Shown here: piece by piece, positions 9,215 through 16,535 of the stretch
Numbering within the stretch: the stretch's first letter is position 1
Layout: each line of letters starts with the position of its first letter
NCBI RefSeq assembly: GCF_016805985.1
Contig: NZ_CP017661.1
Span: 310,001-374,000, forward strand
Direction of reading: 5' to 3'
DNA: 64,000 nt
DNA from: Microbacterium sp. JZ31
Lineage (GTDB): Bacteria > Actinomycetota > Actinomycetes > Actinomycetales > Microbacteriaceae
Notes under the pieces: model-generated
Seen by the model: the letters and a program-made list of their open reading frames with translations, nothing else
What the model was told of the DNA's origin: nothing
Database searches by the model: none
Program-made: the position numbers and the translations under genes

Positions 9215-9291
9215 GGCGGGCTGATTCGGCCCGCCCGGCGATCCGGCCGCCGACGTTCGACGGTGCGCTCGGTCGGCGGGTGAGCCCGCCG
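9215..9291. terminator. Pair of hairpins between convergent units
   Basis: Two perfect 7-bp stems lie in the 125-base gap between the membrane-protein gene (+) and ridA (-): 9215-9221 with 9229-9235 (loop of 7), and 9274-9280 with 9285-9291 (loop of 4). They are probably terminators, one for each direction. Nothing else is visible in this gap. Confidence 0.5.
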
Positions 9292-9323
9292 GGAGCCACG
9301 TGCGCGGCCCCCGGCGGATGGCG

Positions 9324-9710
9324 TCACTTCGCGATGCGCGCGACGACGTCGATCTCGACGAGGATGTTCGCCAGCTGCGAGCCCACCGTGGTGCGCACGG
9401 GGTAGGGCTCCGAGAAGAACTCCCGGTAGGCCGCGTTGAACTCCTCGAAGTCGGCGAGGTCCGCGAGGTGCACGGTCGACTTCAGGACGTGGTCGAGCGT
9501 CGCTCCGTGCTGGGCGAGGACGGCCTGGATGTTGCGCAGCACCTGGCGCGTCTGATCCGCCACGTTCTCGGCCACGGCTCCGGTGGCCGGATCCTGGGGG
9601 CCGAAGCCCGCGGTGAACAGCAGGTCGCCGCTCACGATCCCCTGGCTGTACGGCCCGGCGGGTGCCGGCGCATCGGTGGTCTGGATGGCTTTCTTGGTCG
9701 CGTCGGTCAT
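9324..9710 (-). CDS. ridA: RidA family 2-iminopropanoate/2-aminoacrylate deaminase
   Basis: A 128-residue RidA/YjgF protein, which hydrolyses reactive enamine/imine intermediates released by PLP-dependent dehydratases. It has APAGPYSQGIVSGDLLFTAG near the N-terminus, and the C-terminal region reads NILVEIDVVARI. The conserved substrate-binding arginine is seen in EPYPVRTTVG, and the terminal glutamate in VEID. The ATG at 9710-9708 overlaps the stop of the D-aminoacylase gene (ATGA), so it is the third gene of an operon with the MFS transporter and deacylase. Its presence fits a partner PLP dehydratase, which is encoded in the neighbouring operon at 13631. Confidence 0.93.
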   Translation of the reverse strand: MTDATKKAIQTTDAPAPAGPYSQGIVSGDLLFTAGFGPQDPATGAVAENVADQTRQVLRNIQAVLAQHGATLDHVLKSTVHLADLADFEEFNAAYREFFSEPYPVRTTVGSQLANILVEIDVVARIAK

Positions 9711-11344
9711 GCGTCTCCCTTTCGTGATGGCGGAACTTCCGGGTGTGCGAGGGGTCGCCCCCGCGTCCCCGCGGGCGTGGCGCGGACGCCGCCACCCGGG
9801 TGTGCGCCGGTCAGCCTGCCTCCGGAGAGGACCGGCTGCCCGGCGACGAGTACATCCTCGACGCCTTCGGCCAGCAGGCCGGGGTCGTCGTAGGTGGCCC
9901 TGTCGGTCACGGCATGCGGATCGATCAGCGCGATGTCTGCGATGCCGCCGCGGCGGATCCGGCCGCGGTCGCCGAGGCGGAAGCGTTCGGCCGGCCCCGT
10001 CGAGAGGTGCCGCACCGCCTGAGGCCAGTCGAGGAAGCCGTGCTCGCGCAGGTACGTGGCGAGGTACGAGGCGAAGGCGCCGCGAGCGCGCGGATGCGGG
10101 TGGGCGCCGATGAAGATGCCGTCGGACCCTCCCAGGTGCGCGGGGTGGGCGATCAGTCTGCCGAGGTCCGACACCGGACGCTGGTCGCGCACGGCCATGA
10201 TCGCGTTCACCTCGAGCCGGGACGCGACGAGCAGATCCAGCGCGGCGTCGACGGCGTCGGTGCCGCGGCGCGCGGCGATGTGCGCGAGCGTCAGACCGTG
10301 CGCCCACGCGAACTCGGCCGACGCCGTGTGTCCGATCGTGATCAGCTCGGGCCACTGCTCGCCCAGGCTCGGGTACAGGGCGACGAGCGGGAACCACTCG
10401 CGGCGCAGGCGTTCGCGTTCGGCGGGCATGTCGATCCTGCGCGCGGCGTCGTCGGGCGGCAGGGCGTTCAGCTCGGGCGGCAGCAGCGTCATGCCCAGGA
10501 TCGAGCAGCCTCTCGTGTACGGGTAGGCGTCGAACGTCGCGCTCACGCCCCGGGAGGCGAGCAGGTCCATGAGCCGCCAGGCCTCGTCGGCACGGGTGTG
10601 GAAATGCGAGATGTGCACGCCGACGTCCGCGAGCTCCGCGATGCGCGCGACCTCCTCCACGCCGGCGTGCGAGTTGTCCTCGTATCCGCCGCGCATGTGG
10701 GTGACGTAGGGAAGTCCGGCGGCCGACAGCGGCGCGCACAGCGCGGCGATCTCCTCGGCGTCCGCGAACAGGCCGGGCACGTAGTCGAGGCCGGTGGACA
10801 GCCCCGCGGCGCCGTCGGCGATGCCCTCCGCCACCAGCGCGACCATGCGCGCCCGCTCGTCGGCGTCCGCCGGGCGCGGCACGGAGCCCATCACCTGCTG
10901 CCGGACGGTGCCGGCGGGGACGAGGTAGGCGACGCCGAGCGGGATACGCCCGTCGTACGTCGCGAGCAGGTCGGCGACGCGCGGCCCGCGATACGTGGGG
11001 TGAGGGCCGTTGATGGCGGCGAAGTAGGTCGACGCGTGCGCGCCGTCCCCGGGCGCGTACGAGATGCCGTCCTGCCCGCCGATCACCGTCGTGATGCCCT
11101 GACGCAGCAGGGCGAGCTGCACGGCTTCGTCGAAGACCGTCCCCTCGGCGTGGGCATGGGCGTCGATGAAGCCGGGGACGACGAGGCGGCCGTCCGCATC
11201 GATCACCGCGTCGGCGTCGGCGAGGCCGCCGGCGATCGTCCCGACTTCGACGATGCGGTCGTCCTCGACGCGCACGTCGGCGCGGACGGGGGAGTCCCCG
11301 TCCGCGCCGACGACCGTGCCGCCTCGGATGACGACGCGCGTCAC
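9707..11344 (-). CDS. N-acyl-D-amino-acid deacylase (D-aminoacylase family amidohydrolase)
   Basis: A 545-residue cytosolic amidohydrolase with a TIM-barrel metal site. The first metal motif is DAHAHAEG (Asp61, His63, His65). Later His residues occur in VGVHISHFH, and the D-aminoacylase signature with aspartate and HPR follows in GSDGIFIGAHPHPRARGAF. The usual cysteine in the GNCG-type loop is replaced: this protein reads IGGQDGISYAP there. The family removes N-acyl groups from D-amino acids. Here the genes for a KDG-forming pathway nearby suggest N-acetyl-D-glucosaminate as substrate (inference). The start is GTG at 11344-11342, overlapping the MFS stop by 4 bases. The C-terminal 30 residues are Pro/Arg-rich and divergent. 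Confidence 0.88.
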   Translation of the reverse strand: MTRVVIRGGTVVGADGDSPVRADVRVEDDRIVEVGTIAGGLADADAVIDADGRLVVPGFIDAHAHAEGTVFDEAVQLALLRQGITTVIGGQDGISYAPGDGAHASTYFAAINGPHPTYRGPRVADLLATYDGRIPLGVAYLVPAGTVRQQVMGSVPRPADADERARMVALVAEGIADGAAGLSTGLDYVPGLFADAEEIAALCAPLSAAGLPYVTHMRGGYEDNSHAGVEEVARIAELADVGVHISHFHTRADEAWRLMDLLASRGVSATFDAYPYTRGCSILGMTLLPPELNALPPDDAARRIDMPAERERLRREWFPLVALYPSLGEQWPELITIGHTASAEFAWAHGLTLAHIAARRGTDAVDAALDLLVASRLEVNAIMAVRDQRPVSDLGRLIAHPAHLGGSDGIFIGAHPHPRARGAFASYLATYLREHGFLDWPQAVRHLSTGPAERFRLGDRGRIRRGGIADIALIDPHAVTDRATYDDPGLLAEGVEDVLVAGQPVLSGGRLTGAHPGGGVRATPAGTRGRPLAHPEVPPSRKGDA

Positions 11345-12675
11345 GCGCGCTCCGCGTGGAGCTCGCGTGCCGGTTCGCCCGTCCCGGTGCCGATCCGGAA
11401 CGTCGCCGCCGCGGTGGCGACCGCTCCCACCGCGCAGATCACGACGACGTAGACCACGACCGGCCAGATCTCGCCCTGAGCCCAGCCGACGAGCGCCGTC
11501 GCGATGAGCGGCGCGAGACCGCCGCCGAGCGTGTTGGAGAGCTGATAGCCGATGTTCACGCCCGTCGTGCGCTGTTCGACGTCGAACATCTCGGTGAGCA
11601 TCGTCTGGAGCGTGCCCTGCATCGCGACGCCGGGGATCACGAAGCCGACGATCATGCCCAGCCAGATCAGCCACTCGTTGCCGGTGCCGTACAGAAGGAA
11701 GGTCGGCCAGACGAGCGCGGCGAAGCCGATGCAGCCGGCGATGTACACGGTGCGCCGTCCGATCCGGTCCGACAGCGCGCCGTACGACGGCGCGACGACG
11801 ATCTGGAGCGCGCCCACGATCATCGTGCCGATGAAGCCGACCTGCGCCGCCGTGCCCTCCGAGACCATGAAGGACAGCCCGAACGTGAGCACGACGTAGC
11901 CCGCGATCGACTGCGGCAGGCCGATCAGGATGCCGAGGACGGCGTTCTTGGGGTGACGCAGCACCTCCACGAGCGGCGCCGAGCGCTTCACCTGTCCGAT
12001 CGCGATCGCCTGCGTGTGCCGCGTGAACTCCTCGGACTCCTCGAGCTGACGGCGCAGCAGGATCGCGATGATCGCCAGGACCAGGGCGAACACGAACGGG
12101 ATGCGCCAGCCCCACGTCATGAAGAACGAGTCGGGGCCGAGGCCGAGGCCCGCCATCATGCCCGCGGAGGCGACGTTCGCGATGCCGGCGCCGCTGATCA
12201 GGAAGGCGCCGTAGAGGCCGCGCCGCCCGGCGGGCGCGTGCTCGACCACCATGGTCGCCGCCCCGCCCATCTCGCCGCCGACGAACAGGCCCTGCAGCAT
12301 GCGCAGGAACAGCAGCAGCAGCGGCGCCGCGAGGCCGATCATCGCGTCGGGCGGGATGAGGCCGATCGCGGCGGTGGTGATGCCCATGCCGATCACGGTC
12401 ACGAGGAGCGTCACCTTGCGGCCCAGCCGGTCGCCGATGTGGCCGAACACGAGACCGCCGACGGGACGCAGGATGAAGCCCACGGCGAAGGTCGCGAACG
12501 AGGACAGCTGCGCGACGAAGGGGTCCTCCTGGGAGAAGAAGACCGCGGGGAAGACCGTGGCCGACGCCAGCCCGTAGAGGTAGTAGTCGAAGTACTCCAT
12601 CAGCGTGCCGATGGAGCCGCCGGCGATCGTCCGCTTCTGCGCCCGGCTGAGCGGCACGCGCGTTCCGCGATTCAT
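11341..12675 (-). CDS. MFS transporter, metabolite:H+ symporter (MHS) type
   Basis: A 444-residue, 12-helix major facilitator protein. The MHS-type opening (GTLMEYFDYYLYGLAS) and the loop 2-3 motif GHIGDRLGRKVTLLVTVIGM are clear, and ALSDRIGRR repeats it in the second half. MHS members import organic acids, betaines and similar anions with protons. As first gene of an operon with the deacylase and RidA it probably brings in the operon's substrate, an acylated acidic compound. The start at 12675 has GGGGAG seven bases upstream. An in-frame ATG at 12795 would add 40 charged residues but lies inside the promoter/leader and is rejected. Confidence 0.88.
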   Translation of the reverse strand: MNRGTRVPLSRAQKRTIAGGSIGTLMEYFDYYLYGLASATVFPAVFFSQEDPFVAQLSSFATFAVGFILRPVGGLVFGHIGDRLGRKVTLLVTVIGMGITTAAIGLIPPDAMIGLAAPLLLLFLRMLQGLFVGGEMGGAATMVVEHAPAGRRGLYGAFLISGAGIANVASAGMMAGLGLGPDSFFMTWGWRIPFVFALVLAIIAILLRRQLEESEEFTRHTQAIAIGQVKRSAPLVEVLRHPKNAVLGILIGLPQSIAGYVVLTFGLSFMVSEGTAAQVGFIGTMIVGALQIVVAPSYGALSDRIGRRTVYIAGCIGFAALVWPTFLLYGTGNEWLIWLGMIVGFVIPGVAMQGTLQTMLTEMFDVEQRTTGVNIGYQLSNTLGGGLAPLIATALVGWAQGEIWPVVVYVVVICAVGAVATAAATFRIGTGTGEPARELHAERA

Positions 12676-12734
12676 GCGCCTGCTCCCCGGGCGTGCTGCT
12701 GTCGTGTCGTGTTCACAGGAATCCTCCCCGGAGG

Positions 12735-12784
12735 GGCTGGAGTACTCCAGCCGGACGTTCGGTGGGCGTCGCTCATCGAGCGAC
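12735..12784. repeat. Two perfect inverted repeats in the MFS operon leader
   Basis: An 18-base perfect palindrome (12735-12752, centre GGAGTACTCC) and a 7-bp stem with a 3-base loop (12768-12774 with 12778-12784) lie between the operon promoter and the MFS start. They could fold in the leader RNA or bind a dimeric protein. No terminator-like T-run follows. Confidence 0.45.
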
Positions 12785-12796
12785 GTTGCGAGCACG

Positions 12797-12842
12797 CTAA
12801 CAGCGACTTAACAGAAGTTCTAGTGTCTTAGCAGAAATTATA
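12797..12842 (-). promoter_or_regulatory. Promoter and repeated operator of MFS-deacylase-ridA operon
   Basis: On the minus strand a perfect TATAAT -10 occupies 12842-12837. Downstream of it, written on the plus strand, are CTTAGCAGAAATT (12827-12839) and CTTAACAGAAGTT (12807-12819). These match at 11 of 13 positions and are spaced exactly 20 bases, two helical turns. A shorter copy (CTAACAG) is at 12797-12803. This AT-rich block also separates the operon from the divergent regulator gene, whose product is the obvious candidate binder. The same motif recurs at the kinase operon promoter (16483). Confidence 0.6.
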
Positions 12843-12901
12843 TATACGAGTAACACCGGCGAAATGAGACAATGGCGGGACGGCGACGAACGGAGACACA
12901 C

Positions 12902-13582
12902 GTGCCCACGCTGCTGCCCGCCACGGATGCCCGCTTCGAGAGCGTCGAGGATCTCCATCGCGTCGTGGAGCCCGTCATGCGCGCGATCGCCGCCGCGGTC
13001 GGGTCCCACTGCGAGGTCGTGCTGCACGACCTCTCCTCGCGCGACCTCGACCACTCCATCTACGCGATCGTGAACGGCCATGTGAGCGGTCGCAGCGTCG
13101 GCGGCCCCTCGACGAACCTCGGGTTCGAGGTGCTGCGCGACGAGAGCGCCGACCACAACGCCTTCGGCTATCGCGGCCGCACGGTGGACGGGCGTGAGCT
13201 CGTCAGCTCGTCGGTCTACTACCGCGACCCCGCGGGGCGCATCCTCGCGGCGCTGTGCATCAACGTCGACCTCACGCCGATGCAGAGCGCGCTGAACGCG
13301 ATCGCCGCCCTCGCACCCGCACCGCAGGCCGAGGCGGAGGGGCCCAAGGAGGTCGTCGGCCCGGACATCGCCCGCGTCCTCGACGACATGATCTCGGAGG
13401 CCATCGCGACGGTCGGCAAGCCCACGCCCGACATGGGGAAGTCCGACCGGATCGAGGTCCTCCGTCTGCTCGACTCGCGCGGAGCGTTCCACATCAAGCG
13501 GGCCGCGGATCGGGTCTCCGCACGGCTCGGCGTCTCGCGCGTGACCGTCTACGGCTACCTGGACGAGGTGCGGCGCGGCTGA
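12902..13582 (+). CDS. YheO/DauR-like transcriptional regulator (PAS-like domain plus C-terminal HTH)
   Basis: A 226-residue regulator. Residues about 15-125 are a YheO-like PAS domain (VEPVMRAIAAAVGSHCEVVLHDL, then a GRSVGG region and CINVDLTPM). The C-terminal 60 residues form the DauR-type helix-turn-helix (AADRVSARLGVSRVTVYGYLDE). DauR in Pseudomonas controls D-arginine catabolism and relatives often sit beside D-amino-acid genes. GTG 12902 is chosen because GGAGA lies 5 bases upstream. ATG 12872, in frame, has a weak site and would add ten residues. It diverges from the MFS operon and faces the PLP-enzyme operon, so it probably controls both, sensing the pathway substrate or KDG. Confidence 0.85.
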   Translation: MPTLLPATDARFESVEDLHRVVEPVMRAIAAAVGSHCEVVLHDLSSRDLDHSIYAIVNGHVSGRSVGGPSTNLGFEVLRDESADHNAFGYRGRTVDGRELVSSSVYYRDPAGRILAALCINVDLTPMQSALNAIAALAPAPQAEAEGPKEVVGPDIARVLDDMISEAIATVGKPTPDMGKSDRIEVLRLLDSRGAFHIKRAADRVSARLGVSRVTVYGYLDEVRRG

Positions 13583-13630
13583 GCCGCCCCGCCCCATCCG
13601 CCCGTCCGACCCCAGCGGGGGCGCGCGGTC

Positions 13631-14848
13631 TCAGAAGAAGGTCTCGAGCGCCTCGGTGACGATGCCGTCGGCGCCGACGACCGGGATGAGCCGCCACTTG
13701 TCGAAGGCGGTGCAGGGGTGCGAGAGCCCGAGCCGCACGACGTCGCCGACGGCGACGGGAGACGATCCCTGCCAGCGCAGGAACGCGTGCTGGTCGTTCA
13801 GCGCGGTGATCTCGGCGCGCAGGGGCCGCTCCGCGCCGCCGAGAGCGCCCGCGACGCCGAGGGGCACCGGCAGTCCCTCGTCGAAGGGGAGGTCGCGCTT
13901 GCCCGCGTCGAGCAGGGCGAGGCCCGGCTCGGGCAGGGAGACCACGCGCGCGAAGCCGTGCATCGCGGGACGCAGGAACTCGGCGTCCTCGGCGCGAGCG
14001 GGATCGAGCGGGGAGATGCCCCGGTAGAAGCCGTCGTCGTGGACCACGTAGGCCCCCGAGCGCAGGATGGCGCGCGCGTCGCGCACGCGCGCGAGGCTCT
14101 CGGCCACCAGGTCGAAGTAAGCGCTGCCGCCCGCCGTGATCCAGGGCCTGCCGACGACGTGGGGCCGGACCCGCTCCACGAGTGCGGCGAGCTCGTCGCA
14201 GTACGCGCGGACGGCCGCGAGGGCGGCGGGCGAGCGGTCGTGGGCCAGGGCGCCCTCGTAGCCGGCGACGCCGCGCAGCTCCAGGACGTCCGACGCTGCG
14301 ACCCTCCGCGCGAGCTCGACGAGCTCGTCCGCGTCGCGGCAGCCGGTGCGCCCGCCTGCCGCGCCGAGCTCGACGAGCACGCCGAGCCTTGAGCCGTCGG
14401 GAAGCGCCGCCTCCAGCACGTCGATCGTCGCCGCGGAATCGGCCCAGCAGACCACCTCCTGGGCCGGATGATCCGCGAGCCATGCGGCGAGGCGGCGCAG
14501 CAGCGCGGGATCGGTGCACGCATTGGCGATCTGCACGGTGCCGACGCCCGCGCGCAGCGCGACGTCCGCCTGCCACCCGGTGGCGACCGTGATGCCGGTC
14601 GCGCCGGCCTCGAGCTGGCGCCGCCAGAGCACCGGCGCCATCGTGGTCTTGCCGTGCGGCATGAGCTCGAGGCCGCGCCGCGCGACCCAGGCGGCCATCG
14701 TGCGCACGTTGTGGGCGAGCGCATCGCCGTCGAGCGCCAGCAGGGGCGTGGAGAACTCGGCGAGCGGCGTGGCGAGGGCGGACGCGTCGTGTCCCTCCAG
14801 GCTCGCGGGGAAGGACTTGTCGAGCGGTCCGATGCGGCGGGTCGTCAT
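13631..14848 (-). CDS. D-serine dehydratase-like / D-threonine aldolase-like PLP enzyme (candidate D-glucosaminate deaminase)
   Basis: A 405-residue fold-type III PLP enzyme. The PLP lysine is Lys67 in PHGKTTMAP, and the C-terminal zinc pair of eukaryotic-type D-serine dehydratase is present as HPC (His377, Cys379) in LSHPCTAFDKW. Such enzymes eliminate ammonia from D-amino acids with a beta-hydroxyl. D-Glucosaminate has that same arrangement and would give 2-keto-3-deoxygluconate, the substrate of the kinase encoded two genes upstream. That substrate is inference; D-serine, D-threonine or hydroxy-D-aspartate remain possible. The ATG at 14848 overlaps the stop of the aldolase gene (ATGA). Last gene of its operon. 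Confidence 0.85.
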   Translation of the reverse strand: MTTRRIGPLDKSFPASLEGHDASALATPLAEFSTPLLALDGDALAHNVRTMAAWVARRGLELMPHGKTTMAPVLWRRQLEAGATGITVATGWQADVALRAGVGTVQIANACTDPALLRRLAAWLADHPAQEVVCWADSAATIDVLEAALPDGSRLGVLVELGAAGGRTGCRDADELVELARRVAASDVLELRGVAGYEGALAHDRSPAALAAVRAYCDELAALVERVRPHVVGRPWITAGGSAYFDLVAESLARVRDARAILRSGAYVVHDDGFYRGISPLDPARAEDAEFLRPAMHGFARVVSLPEPGLALLDAGKRDLPFDEGLPVPLGVAGALGGAERPLRAEITALNDQHAFLRWQGSSPVAVGDVVRLGLSHPCTAFDKWRLIPVVGADGIVTEALETFF

Positions 14849-15483
14849 CGGTCGAACACCTCCGCGAGGCGGGCGAGCTCCTCCGGATCCCCGAGCGCCG
14901 AGCCGACCGCGACGACCCGCACGCCGGCGTCGAGGAACCGCGAGGCGTTGGCCGCGCTGAGGCCGCCGGTCGCGACGAAATGCACGTCGGGGAACGGGCC
15001 GCGCATGGCGGTGAACCACTCGGTGCCCAGGGCGGATGCGGGGAAGGCCTTCAGCCAGCGCAGGCCGGCGACGGAGGCGCGCTGCACCTCGGACGCGGTG
15101 GCGACGCCGGGAAGCGACGGCATGCCTGCCGCCTCGCTCGCCTCGACCACCTCGAGGTCGAGGCCGGGGCTCACGGTGAAGGCGGCGCCCGCGTCGGCCG
15201 CCGTCCGCACGCCCGCGCGGTCGAGGATCGTTCCCGCTCCGACCTTCTTGCCGCGTTCCCTCCCCGCGGCGACCACGGCGGCGAGCGCCTCGACGTCCGT
15301 CGCCGACTGGAGCGGGACCTCGACCGCCTCGATGCCGAGATCCCATGCCGTACGGGCCAGCGCGAGGCTGCGTTCCACGCCCATGCCGCGCAGGATCGCC
15401 ATGAGCGGCGCCCCGGCGAAGATCTCGTCGAAGGCGCCGCGCTCGCCGCGTGCGCTCCCGGCCGCCGTGCTGTGATCCGTCAT
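14845..15483 (-). CDS. eda: 2-dehydro-3-deoxy-phosphogluconate (KDPG) aldolase family protein
   Basis: A 212-residue class I aldolase of the KDPG/KHG family, splitting KDPG into pyruvate and glyceraldehyde 3-phosphate. Motifs are PLMAILRGM with the ERSLALARTAWD helix, VGAGTILDRAG, FTVSPGLD, and the Schiff-base lysine in LRWLKAFPAS, followed by VATGGLS, the phosphate site. The ATG at 15483 has AGGAAG eight bases upstream. A GTG at 15492, overlapping the kinase stop as GTGA, is an alternative. Middle gene of the kinase-aldolase-deaminase operon. Confidence 0.9.
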   Translation of the reverse strand: MTDHSTAAGSARGERGAFDEIFAGAPLMAILRGMGVERSLALARTAWDLGIEAVEVPLQSATDVEALAAVVAAGRERGKKVGAGTILDRAGVRTAADAGAAFTVSPGLDLEVVEASEAAGMPSLPGVATASEVQRASVAGLRWLKAFPASALGTEWFTAMRGPFPDVHFVATGGLSAANASRFLDAGVRVVAVGSALGDPEELARLAEVFDR

Positions 15484-15488
15484 GACTC

Positions 15489-16460
15489 TCACTTCCTGCT
15501 CGTGGGGAGGGCTTCGCGCGATGCGCGTGGCTCCGGCGTCGACGGGGCCTGCTCATCCGCGGGCACGTCGTGCGTGCTGGACAGGGCGCGCGCGGCGAAG
15601 GCGTGGCCGCGGTAAAGGCGCTCGGCGGCGTCCGCGCCGCCCAGCAGGCCGTCGAGCCAGCCGGCGGCGAACGCGTCTCCCGCCCCCACGGGTTCCACGA
15701 CCTCGACCCGCCGCGCGGGGACGGCGATGCGCTCGTCGCGCGAGAACTCGACAGCTTCGACATCCGCGTCCTTGACGACGAGGTGGGGAGCGTCGGGGAA
15801 CAGCGCGCGCACGTCGTCGGCGGTCCCGGCGCCCCACAGGTCGGCGGCCTCGTCGCGGCCTGTCCACACGATGTCCGCACGTCGTGCCGCCGCGCCGATC
15901 ACCGTCGCGGCGGTCTCGACGTCCGGCCACAGCGCCGGGCGGTGGTTGACGTCGAAGCTCACCAGCACGTCGTGCGCCCGTGCCGCGTCGATCGCGGCGT
16001 CGACGAGGGCGCGGCAGTTCGCCGAGAGCGCCGGGGTGATCCCCGACAGGTGCAGGATGCGCACGTCGTCCCACGCGATCCTCGTCAGGTCGTCGGGAGA
16101 GAGACGGGACGCGGCCGAGCCACGGCGGTAGTAGCTCACGCCCGCTCCGGGATCCTTCACGTAGAGGCCCGTGGGGGCGGACGGGTCGAGGCGGACGGCG
16201 GCGGTGTCGACGCCTGCCCGGTCGAGGCGGGAGCGCACCCGCCTGCCCAGCGCGTCGTCCCCGAGTGCGCTCAGCCAGGCCGCTCGTCGCCCCGCTGCGG
16301 CGAGGTGGCACGCGACGTTCGACTCGGCACCGCCCGTCTCGATGCGGAAGTCCTCGGCCGCCTCGACGCGCTCGGCGCGGGCCGGCACCACGAGCGCCAT
16401 CGTCTCGCCGATGCTGAGGACGTCGACGCCTCTTGATCCGGGCGTTGCACGTGTCTGCAC
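15489..16460 (-). CDS. kdgK: PfkB family sugar kinase, probable 2-keto-3-deoxygluconate kinase
   Basis: A 323-residue ribokinase-type kinase. The N-terminal DVLSIGETMALVVP and TGGAESNVACHLAAAG are typical of KDG kinases, and the second PfkB signature EPVGAGDAFAAGW carries the catalytic Asp. The KDG assignment rests on this subfamily look and on the KDPG aldolase gene directly downstream. A fructokinase-like role is the main alternative. The start is GTG at 16460-16458, with GAGGT five bases upstream. It is the first gene of the operon, 26 bases after the expected transcription start. The last 30 residues are a Pro/Ser/Arg-rich extension. Confidence 0.85.
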   Translation of the reverse strand: MQTRATPGSRGVDVLSIGETMALVVPARAERVEAAEDFRIETGGAESNVACHLAAAGRRAAWLSALGDDALGRRVRSRLDRAGVDTAAVRLDPSAPTGLYVKDPGAGVSYYRRGSAASRLSPDDLTRIAWDDVRILHLSGITPALSANCRALVDAAIDAARAHDVLVSFDVNHRPALWPDVETAATVIGAAARRADIVWTGRDEAADLWGAGTADDVRALFPDAPHLVVKDADVEAVEFSRDERIAVPARRVEVVEPVGAGDAFAAGWLDGLLGGADAAERLYRGHAFAARALSSTHDVPADEQAPSTPEPRASREALPTSRK

Positions 16461-16482
16461 GGCGACCTCTCGTCTCGTCTAT

Positions 16483-16521
16483 CTTGACAAGAATTATTCG
16501 GCCTTTACCGAAATCATGCAA
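16483..16521 (-). promoter_or_regulatory. Promoter and operator of kdgK-eda-deaminase operon
   Basis: Minus-strand -35 TTGCAT (16521-16516), a 17-base spacer and -10 AATAAT (16498-16493). An inverted repeat TTCGG/CCGAA (16497-16501, 16508-16512) fills the spacer. Written on the plus strand, CTTGACAAGAATT (16483-16495) overlaps the -10 at the same offset as CTTAGCAGAAATT does at the MFS operon. This geometry suits repression at initiation. Confidence 0.6.
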
Positions 16522-16535
16522 GAGGTGCGGCGGGA

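Noticed and set aside
12676-12795. A 40-residue N-terminal extension of the MFS transporter starting at 12795
   Set aside because: The extension is charged and non-conserved, and covers the leader with palindromes; the ATG at 12675 has a good ribosome site and the normal MHS start.
9324-16521. Prophage or transposon carrying the catabolic island
   Set aside because: No integrase, transposase, attachment-site repeat or tRNA is visible, and base composition matches the flanks.
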